Source: Sediminibacillus halophilus (GTDB lineage Bacteria; Bacillota; Bacilli; Bacillales; Amphibacillaceae). Taken from it: DNA of 37,758 nucleotides. Positions 31,688 through 37,758 of this stretch are shown piece by piece. The notes below the pieces were generated by a model. The model had not been told where the DNA came from. It searched no databases and was given only the letters and a program-made list of their open reading frames with translations. Each line of letters begins with the position of its first letter. Position 1 is the stretch's first letter. A program made the translations under genes and the position numbers. The DNA lies in assembly GCF_900103695.1 (NCBI RefSeq), contig NZ_FNHF01000005.1:155000-192757 (forward strand), given 5' to 3'.

Positions 31688-32311
31688 TTAATGCATGCCT
31701 TGTTGCGGGGCTTTCGTATAAGCCTGCAGCATGGTGATCATATCCTGTTCTTTTAACTGCGGCACCTGATAGTACCCATGCTTGTTTTGATAAAGAAACA
31801 ACTCGTAGCCCATCTCGATCAGGTTCGGCACGCTGTCGGCAACAACACGACGCAGGACTGGATTGTTCATCTCTGCAGCCGCCATGGTGAACGTAGAGGC
31901 TGCTGCTTTGGTCTGACTCAGCATAAACGAAGAATAACATTCGTCCGTTAGCTCACCCACGGACTGTTTCGGTTTCTTTGGCTGTCCAGCTTGTAATCCA
32001 TACGTGATCTCGTTGCTTTGCTCCATCTTATACTGTTGAGTCGGCACGTTCGGATCCTGTCCCGTTTGAAAGCTATCTACAACGGTGTTATATGTTTGTG
32101 TCAAGAAGGCGGATTGGCGCTGCAAAATCCCCTTCAATTCAGGGTCCTGAATATGTTGGTCGTACAACTTGTATTGCTCCAGCACACCGATTAAACAGCC
32201 AATCAACTCGTGAGAGTCCAGCATTTCGTGAGCTCCGTGATTCATGGCCTGGTTCGCCATATTTTGCGGCATTTGCGTACCGCCTTGCATTTGATTTTGA
32301 TTTTTCGCCAT
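31688..32311 (-). CDS. CotF-family spore coat protein
   Basis: A 207-residue protein with AGGAGG before ATG 32311. A Gln/Met/Asn-rich N-terminus (about 1-28) is followed by a helical coat domain (DSHELIGCLIGVLEQYKLY, ALL-type helices, LYQNKHGYYQVPQLKEQDM at the end) typical of the CotF/YhcQ/CotX-like coat family. It is expected to assemble in the spore coat during late sporulation in the mother cell. I could not fix a SigK or SigE promoter upstream. Confidence 0.9.
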   Translation of the reverse strand: MAKNQNQMQGGTQMPQNMANQAMNHGAHEMLDSHELIGCLIGVLEQYKLYDQHIQDPELKGILQRQSAFLTQTYNTVVDSFQTGQDPNVPTQQYKMEQSNEITYGLQAGQPKKPKQSVGELTDECYSSFMLSQTKAAASTFTMAAAEMNNPVLRRVVADSVPNLIEMGYELFLYQNKHGYYQVPQLKEQDMITMLQAYTKAPQQGMH

Positions 32312-32491
32312 ACGATGACCTCCTGCTTTATGGATTCATGTTTATATTTTCCATGGAGGAGGGTTTTATGTATGAGTTGTACTTTATCATTATCGAACAT
32401 GTTTATGTGTATAGTTCTAAAGCAAAAAAGTCTGTAATGGTGAAAAACATGAAGCCATCCTTCTCCATCCAGCCCTGTGAAAGTCACCAAT

Positions 32492-32662
32492 TTAAGCGTT
32501 TTTTCTTTTGGTCATCACCTTCAAACCATAAGCAAATATCCCATAACCGGCAGCCGTCTTTGCAGCCCAGTTTGCGGCGCTCTCTTCCTCGGAAAAAATC
32601 ACCGCCGGTATCAAAGTAGATAATGTATATAGTCCCAACACTTTTATATATCGCTTATTCAT
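32492..32662 (-). CDS. Small membrane-associated protein, 56 residues
   Basis: ATG 32662 follows TGAGGA at 7 nt. The product begins MNKRYIKVLG. It has a hydrophobic segment (about 7-23; VLGLYTLSTLIPAVIF), then an acidic turn (SEEESAANWAAKTAAGYG) and a second weakly hydrophobic stretch, and ends with MTKRKNA. It has no neighbour in operon distance. The positive-inside ends and clean ribosome site support a real gene. The function is unknown. Confidence 0.6.
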   Translation of the reverse strand: MNKRYIKVLGLYTLSTLIPAVIFSEEESAANWAAKTAAGYGIFAYGLKVMTKRKNA

Positions 32663-32776
32663 CGTAATTCCTCATCCCTTCCTGCTGATGTGGTTTTATT
32701 ATAGCAGGGGTGTTTTTGTAACTATGTGAGATTTGTCACTTATCGAGCGGATAAAAGGACGGGAATTCTGAAAACT

Positions 32777-32803
32777 GTTTAGCCAATGCGATTTACCGGG
32801 TAT
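32777..32803 (+). promoter_or_regulatory. SigB-like promoter of the aldo-keto reductase gene
   Basis: GTTTAG (32777-32782), a 15-nt spacer and GGGTAT (32798-32803) resemble the general-stress consensus GTTTAA-N12-15-GGGWAW. It lies 36 nt before the ATG. Confidence 0.5.
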
Positions 32804-32838
32804 CAAGTTAAAATAATGTAATTTATTGGAGGGATATC

Positions 32839-33909
32839 ATGGAATACATCAACCTGGGAAATTCCGGTCTGCGGGTTCCCAAGTATATACTTGGCACCAT
32901 CCCGTTCAGTGGAACGAATGGTTTTGAGGCGACCGGCAATATAAAGGAAGACGACGCGCGCAAAATGGTCGATATTGCTTTGGATGCCGGAATCAACATG
33001 TTTGATACGGCGAACCTTTATTCAAAAGGAGATGCTGAGCGTGTACTCGGAGCTGCAATTAAAGGACGCCGGGACGAAGTGCTGCTTACATCAAAAACCG
33101 GCTTTCAGTTGGGAGACAACCCTAACGACGGCGGGGCTTCCCGTATCAATATCGAGACCTCCATCGATCATTCTTTGAAGAGACTGGGGACAGACTATCT
33201 CGACTTGTATTTTGTCCACTTATGGGATGGACAGACGCCAATTGAGGAAACTGTTGCAACGATGACTAATCTCGTCAAGTCCGGAAAAATTCGCTATTGG
33301 GGTGTTTCCAACTATAGCGGCTGGGCGCTTGCAAGAACATTCTCCATTGCGGATAAGCCTGGCTATATTCCGCCGATCACCCAGCAGATTTACTATACCC
33401 CAGAGGCCCGCGAAGCGGAATACGAACTGCTGCCGGCAGCAAGCGAGCTTGGCATCGGCTCGATGATTTGGAGTCCGCTCGGCGAAGGGCTTCTCAACGG
33501 AAAAATCGGACGTAATAAAACAGCTCCTGAAAACACGCGTCAAGGTGGGGGCTGGCCAGAGCCTTGGGTACAGAATCAACAACGTCTTTACCAGGTGATC
33601 GATGCACTGGAAGAAGTCGCAGCCAACCACGATGCTACCGTGCCGCAAATTGCGTACACTTGGGTGAAAGACCGTCCGAACGTCGGCCCGATCGTCATTG
33701 CTGCCCGTAATGAACAACAATTGAAGGAAGACATCGCTTCCTTCGATATTCAGCTGACACAGGATGAGCATGACCGCATCGAATCGGTTGCCCGTCCGGC
33801 ACCTCTATACCCTAACTGGCACCGCGCCATGAATTCCCTGGAAAAAGGCAGCCCATCGGAAATACCGTATCTAAAAGGATATAAACAGTCGATGGGAATG
33901 GAAGATTAA
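32839..33909 (+). CDS. Aldo-keto reductase
   Basis: A 356-residue NADPH-dependent reductase with TTGGAGGG before ATG 32839. The catalytic tetrad is D56, Y61, K86 and H127 (NMFDTANLYSKG, LTSKTG, YFVHLWD). The cofactor-binding region near the end reads PIVIAARNEQQLKED, a variant of the usual IPGxxxxxQLxEN. It resembles the YhdN/IolS group, whose Bacillus member is a general stress protein, which fits the SigB-like promoter. It probably reduces reactive aldehydes. It is monocistronic. Confidence 0.92.
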   Translation: MEYINLGNSGLRVPKYILGTIPFSGTNGFEATGNIKEDDARKMVDIALDAGINMFDTANLYSKGDAERVLGAAIKGRRDEVLLTSKTGFQLGDNPNDGGASRINIETSIDHSLKRLGTDYLDLYFVHLWDGQTPIEETVATMTNLVKSGKIRYWGVSNYSGWALARTFSIADKPGYIPPITQQIYYTPEAREAEYELLPAASELGIGSMIWSPLGEGLLNGKIGRNKTAPENTRQGGGWPEPWVQNQQRLYQVIDALEEVAANHDATVPQIAYTWVKDRPNVGPIVIAARNEQQLKEDIASFDIQLTQDEHDRIESVARPAPLYPNWHRAMNSLEKGSPSEIPYLKGYKQSMGMED

Positions 33910-33928
33910 GGATAAACGTTTCATTCAA

Positions 33929-33985
33929 AACGTGCCGGATGCAGAGCGCAATACCGTTCTGATCTCGGCGCGTTCCTCGTTTTTT
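33929..33985 (+). terminator. Possible terminator after the aldo-keto reductase gene
   Basis: AACGTGCCG (33929-33937) can pair with CGGCGCGTT (33966-33974), including one G-U pair, across a 28-nt loop. Six T follow at 33980-33985. Confidence 0.4.
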
Positions 33986-34105
33986 AACATTGCTCACCTT
34001 TATTTTTTCAACATACCGAATTATTCGAAACATTCCCAATATCCGGGTGACAATTCTCATCTTTTAACCTATTATTAAATTAAAACAAAAAGTTGGGAAT
34101 ATTCC

Positions 34106-34342
34106 ATGTTAAAAAGTATAAAGAGATCTAAGTGGGCCCTCATCATCTTCTTTTTCCTTTTAACCATTACACTAATACGCTTATCGTGGATGTCTTTTTT
34201 AACAACCTTAGACTATCCTGATAGCCCAATCGCTAAGAATGGGGTACTCGACTTACGAGGATGGGAGTTCAGTAATAAACAGATCCGTCCAGTCTTCTGG
34301 AATCAAACGGAACTATTGATAATCCCTCTTCTGTTTACTTAG
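34106..34342 (+). pseudogene. 5' fragment of the frameshifted 7TM hybrid kinase
   Basis: A 78-residue frame from ATG 34106. It encodes a transmembrane helix (about 10-32) and the start of an extracellular domain (GVLDLRGWEFSNKQIRPVFW), then runs out of frame. The next frame reads NPSSVYLDIPDSWN..., then YGTYRLQILLDD, which continues the same 7TMR-DISM sensor domain without a gap. One missing base, or two extra bases, near 34250-34325 explains the break. It is either a true mutation or an assembly error. Confidence 0.75.
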
Positions 34343-34407
34343 ATATCCCTGATAGTTGGAACACAGCATTTAAGGGAAATCCTTCTTTCACCTATGGTAC
34401 ATACCGA

Positions 34408-37143
34408 TTGCAAATATTGCTTGATGACAAGAATTTGCAGACGTTTGGATTGAGAATTAATCGATTGACTAATGCATCGACTGTTTTTGTAAATGGAGAA
34501 CGAGTAGGTAAGGCTGGGGAAGTAGCAATGGCAGAAGAAAAACATCTAGGCAGCAACGTCCCCTATTCTGTTTCCTTTAAACCGGAACGGAATGAAATCG
34601 AATTACTTATACAGGCATCCAGCAATCGAATAAGTGGAGGCATCGTCAAGCCTATCCGCTTTGGAACAGCGGAAGCGATTCATTTTCAGACCCTTCTATC
34701 TGTAGGACTACAGCTTTTGCTGATTGTTGTCCTGTTACTACATAGTGTTTATGCCTTTATCTTGTATTTCATGCGTTCTACACTAACCAAGGGCTTGCTG
34801 TACTTTACGATATTACTTCTATGTGCCATTTTCACTGTTCTCGGTTCTGACGATAAATTAATACTTTATTGGGTACCGATTGAATATGCCTGGGAAGTTA
34901 AATTGGTTTATTTAGCTTACATTGGGGTCGGAGCATGCATCCCCTTGGTTATTGATCAATTATTTACAAAGTTCGTATCCAGAAAGATCTTACGCTATTT
35001 TATCCTATATTGTTTCTTGTACGCATGGTTTATTCTGCTTTCCCCACCAAGTTATATTTATCAAACGTCCAAATTCCTGCTACTGGCAGTGTTTGTCTGG
35101 TCCCTCTTCCTATCGGTTATAAACTTTCGCAAAGCAAATATGGATAAAGAGGAAAGTATCTTCCTGATACTTGGCTGTTTAAGTATAGGAACAAATATTG
35201 GATGGGCTTCGGTGGAAAGTAATACATCTTTAGAGATGATCCACTATCCATTTGACCTAATTATTACCTTATTATGCTTCACCGCTTTCTGGTTTAAGAG
35301 ATTTTTTCACGTTACAACCGGATACAAACAGCTTGCTGAAAAACTGCAAGCAGAGAATAAACAGAAAGATGAGTTTTTAGTAAACACTTCCCATGAGCTA
35401 AGAAATCCACTGCATGGAATTTCTAACATCATCCAGACGCTTTTGGAGGATCAAACAAATCCGCTGAATAAAGAACAACAAAAGCGCCTATCGGTCATGA
35501 GGAATATAAGCCAACGGATGACCAGTATGTTGAATGACTTAATGGACGTCACCAGGCTAAACGAAAAGACTATTCCCATGCATTTAAAGAAGATGCATAT
35601 ACAGTCGGTGGTTTCCGGCGTCATCGACATGACCAAATTAATGTTAAATGGGAAACCGGTTCAATTATTAGTAAAAGTGCCAGATAACTTTCCAGAAGTA
35701 TGGGCAGATGAAAATCGGGTCATTCAAATCCTGTTTAATTTAGTCCATAATGCCATAAAGTTTACAGATAAAGGAACTATTACCATCTACACAACCTTGA
35801 AAAATGGAATGGCACAAATCCACATCGAGGATACGGGGATCGGTATTCCGGAAGAAGAGTTAAGTACTATCTTCGAGCCTTACCAACAGGCTGCAATGAG
35901 TACACACAGATCAAGCGGTGGATTCGGGTTGGGCTTAAGTATTTGCAGGCAGCTGGTCGAACTTCAGAATGGAACATTACATGTTCAATCAACGCCAGGA
36001 AAAGGAACAGTTTTTACTTTTACCTTGCCTTTGTTTAATAAAATGGAACAAACTGCTAATGATCCGTCATGGGAAGAAACAGATGAAAAGATAGCTGCAA
36101 CTGTGGAATCAGCCCATTCTGCCGATGGCGATGCTTTAAAAACAACACAAAATATACTAACCGTTGATGACGATCCTGTTAATTTAGACATACTTCGTGT
36201 CATTCTGGAAAAGGCAGACTATAAAGTTACCAGTGTGACAAGTCCATCCCAGGCAATCGCAAAACTGGAACGGGAATCTTATGATTTGGTTATTTCTGAT
36301 GTCATGATGCCTCAAATTTCCGGCTATGAATTGACACGTGTAATACGAAAGCGTTTTTCTATCTCGGAGCTGCCAGTGCTTCTGTTGACGGCAAGAACGC
36401 GCCCAGAAGATATTGTGACAGGCTTCAAATCCGGGGCCAATGATTATGTAATGAAACCTATCGATTCATGGGAATTAAAAGCGAGGGTAAAAGCGTTAAC
36501 CAACCTAAAGGCTTCCATAGAGGAACGGATTCGTATAGAAGGGGCATGGCTACAATCACAAATTCAACCGCATTTCATCTTTAATACGTTAAATTCGATT
36601 GCTGCACTGGGTAATGTGAATAGGACAAAAATGCAAGAACTTCTTGAAACATTTAGCCATTACCTGCGGCTTAGTTTTGATTTTCATAACACAGATCCGG
36701 TCGTTCCATTAGAGCATGAGCTGGCTTTGGTTCGTTCTTACTTATATATCGAGAAAACTCGCTTCGGAAATCGGTTATTAATAAAATGGGACATCGATGC
36801 CAATATCGAAGTTATGATTCCACCGCTGTCTATTCAGCCTCTTGTGGAAAATGCTGTGAAACACGGCATATTGCAGCAAGCAAGTGGAGGGACCATCCTA
36901 ATCCGTATAACGAAACATTCTGATTATATTAAGATATCCATTAGGGATAACGGAAAAGGGATGACTGAAAGCAAAATGAACCAGCTTTTCACAGAAGAAG
37001 ATGCCTCCGAACGAACAAGTGTTGGATTACAAAATGTTGAACGCCGTCTTAAGCAATTTCACGGCAATGGATTGACCATTCAAAGTAAACCGAACAAAGG
37101 GACGACAGTTAGCTTTACTATCCCAAAGCAAAGGGATGAGTGA
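34408..37143 (+). CDS. 7TM hybrid sensor kinase with receiver and second LytS-type kinase module
   Basis: The remainder of the frameshifted gene, 911 residues from an internal ATG with no ribosome site. Order: end of the extracellular DISM domain (to about 90), seven hydrophobic segments (about 95-300), HisKA with H329 (TSHELRNPLHG), HATPase (NLVHNAIKF, DTGIGI, GGFGLGLS), receiver with D631 (ISDVMMPQ), then a His_kinase/LytS-type module with H722 (QIQPHFIFNTLNS) and its own ATPase (QPLVENAVKHG, DNGKGM). The second module could phosphorylate a further regulator; none is adjacent. Carbohydrate or small-ligand sensing is usual for DISM domains. Whether the cell makes a working protein depends on the frameshift. 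Confidence 0.85.
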   Translation: MQILLDDKNLQTFGLRINRLTNASTVFVNGERVGKAGEVAMAEEKHLGSNVPYSVSFKPERNEIELLIQASSNRISGGIVKPIRFGTAEAIHFQTLLSVGLQLLLIVVLLLHSVYAFILYFMRSTLTKGLLYFTILLLCAIFTVLGSDDKLILYWVPIEYAWEVKLVYLAYIGVGACIPLVIDQLFTKFVSRKILRYFILYCFLYAWFILLSPPSYIYQTSKFLLLAVFVWSLFLSVINFRKANMDKEESIFLILGCLSIGTNIGWASVESNTSLEMIHYPFDLIITLLCFTAFWFKRFFHVTTGYKQLAEKLQAENKQKDEFLVNTSHELRNPLHGISNIIQTLLEDQTNPLNKEQQKRLSVMRNISQRMTSMLNDLMDVTRLNEKTIPMHLKKMHIQSVVSGVIDMTKLMLNGKPVQLLVKVPDNFPEVWADENRVIQILFNLVHNAIKFTDKGTITIYTTLKNGMAQIHIEDTGIGIPEEELSTIFEPYQQAAMSTHRSSGGFGLGLSICRQLVELQNGTLHVQSTPGKGTVFTFTLPLFNKMEQTANDPSWEETDEKIAATVESAHSADGDALKTTQNILTVDDDPVNLDILRVILEKADYKVTSVTSPSQAIAKLERESYDLVISDVMMPQISGYELTRVIRKRFSISELPVLLLTARTRPEDIVTGFKSGANDYVMKPIDSWELKARVKALTNLKASIEERIRIEGAWLQSQIQPHFIFNTLNSIAALGNVNRTKMQELLETFSHYLRLSFDFHNTDPVVPLEHELALVRSYLYIEKTRFGNRLLIKWDIDANIEVMIPPLSIQPLVENAVKHGILQQASGGTILIRITKHSDYIKISIRDNGKGMTESKMNQLFTEEDASERTSVGLQNVERRLKQFHGNGLTIQSKPNKGTTVSFTIPKQRDE

Positions 37144-37201
37144 TTCTCATTTCACCCTTCCCTGGAGTTAAACATAAACACGATATCGTTGATTACATTC
37201 T

Positions 37202-37242
37202 AAAAAACCCCCCGCCGGTAAAACCGACGGGGGGATTGTTTT
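37202..37242. terminator. Strong bidirectional terminator
   Basis: CCCCCCG-C-CGGT pairs with ACCG-A-CGGGGGG around AAA. A residues flank one side and a T-rich stretch the other. It separates the hybrid kinase from the converging surface-protein gene. Confidence 0.85.
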
Positions 37243-37321
37243 ACTACCATTAGGATAGGTTTACATTGTCCTATCACTTAAGTCCTAGATAAAAACATAA
37301 CAGGGGAATCATCTTCCAACC

Positions 37322-37758
37322 TTATGATAGTTTTTGTCTTCTGTAATAGACAAATCCAAGAATCATCCCGGAGATAAGCAATATCAATCCTAATACTATT
37401 ACATTATACGAGTCTGTAGCAGTATCAGGAAGCTTTTGACCATCAGATACAGATGGCTTGGAACCGACATCTTTTCCTTTATCAGGATTAGAAACATTAA
37501 TCTTTTCATAAATATAAGTTACTGTTTGTCGATCCTCTCCAAATTCGCCAGTTTCCTTTCCAACCACTTTCACTCGTTTATACCCATCTATTTCTTTAGG
37601 AGTCGTTTTATACGATTCTCCGATATTTCCATTCAGCTCCTCTGCATCCGCAAGCGGATTGCCGTCCTCATCCACGTATTTCACTGTGACTGGGGCTGCT
37701 GGTGTCGGTTCTTCTTCCACCGGTTTGTACACATACGTCACCGTTTGTGCTTCTTCTG
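37322..37758 (-). CDS. MucBP-repeat cell-wall-anchored protein, C-terminal part (5' end outside window)
   Basis: The frame is open to the window edge; an internal GTG at 37741 is not the start. MucBP-type repeats are visible (QTVTYVYKP, then VTVKYVDEDGNPLADAE..., ending RQTVTYIYEK). A Ser/Lys/Asp linker follows. The sorting signal is LPDTA, then a hydrophobic helix (VIVLGLILLISGMILGFVYY) and the tail RRQKLS. LPDTA/LPDTS signals are those of Bacillus class D sortase substrates such as YhcR and YfkN. It would be an adhesin or surface protein covalently linked to the wall. The N-terminal function is unknown. Confidence 0.9.
   Translation of the reverse strand, partial: EEAQTVTYVYKPVEEEPTPAAPVTVKYVDEDGNPLADAEELNGNIGESYKTTPKEIDGYKRVKVVGKETGEFGEDRQTVTYIYEKINVSNPDKGKDVGSKPSVSDGQKLPDTATDSYNVIVLGLILLISGMILGFVYYRRQKLS

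Noticed and set aside
32368-32619. Plus-strand frame with GGAGGAGGG before ATG 32368
   Set aside because: The ribosome site is strong, but the frame overlaps the 56-residue minus-strand gene, and its second half is its antisense with Ser/Arg/Pro-rich sequence. Only its first 32 codons look protein-like. I would recheck it if a plus-strand transcript were found.

Overview
The window reads as chromosome of a low-to-mid GC, endospore-forming Bacillaceae, possibly a halotolerant genus near Halobacillus, Virgibacillus or Gracilibacillus. The genus is a guess. The grounds are strong AGGAGG-type ribosome sites, frequent TTG and GTG starts, a CotF-family spore coat protein, a UvsE repair enzyme, an LPDTA sortase signal of the Bacillus type and CcpA-type cre motifs. 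No rRNA, tRNA, CRISPR array, transposase or integrase was seen.

Left part (1-6.7 kb): a phage-type endolysin with tandem LysM repeats (cut by the window edge), an acidic lipoprotein, a phage ArpU/sigma-region-4-like regulator, a MarR + MFS pair resembling Bacillus ywoH-ywoG, and a second MarR + short-chain dehydrogenase pair behind two large inverted repeats.

Glycan locus (6.7-19.9 kb): a minus-strand cluster, in transcription order binding lipoprotein, GH31, second binding lipoprotein, two ABC permeases, YicI-type GH31 alpha-xylosidase and secreted GH3 with CBM6, next to a divergent AraC regulator. Conserved YicI specificity residues point to alpha-xylosyl oligosaccharides such as isoprimeverose or xyloglucan fragments. 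No transport ATPase is encoded, so a shared MsmX-like ATPase elsewhere is implied. Candidate cre sites lie at the divergent promoter region and in front of the GH3 gene.

Middle (19.9-27.4 kb): a TetR/DHA2 drug-efflux pair with a clear promoter-operator; a response regulator, BcrA-type ABC ATPase, permease and histidine kinase module resembling ycbLMNO, with three CTTAAG boxes at one-helical-turn spacing before the ABC genes; a small exported protein of unknown function; and uvsE.

Unknown cassette (27.5-30.7 kb): five closely packed minus-strand genes behind one promoter-like sequence. They encode an excisionase-type helix-turn-helix protein, a small membrane protein, a mini protein with two CxxCxGxG zinc motifs, a membrane-anchored coiled-coil protein with an Asp-rich tail, and a three-TM coiled-coil protein ending in a PIN nuclease domain. 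This is the best candidate in the window for an undescribed system.

Right part (30.8-37.8 kb): a 5-formyl-THF cyclo-ligase-like protein, a CotF-family coat protein, an unlisted 56-residue small protein, an aldo-keto reductase with a SigB-like promoter, a frameshifted 7TM hybrid kinase carrying two kinase modules, and the C-terminal end of a MucBP cell-wall-anchored protein.
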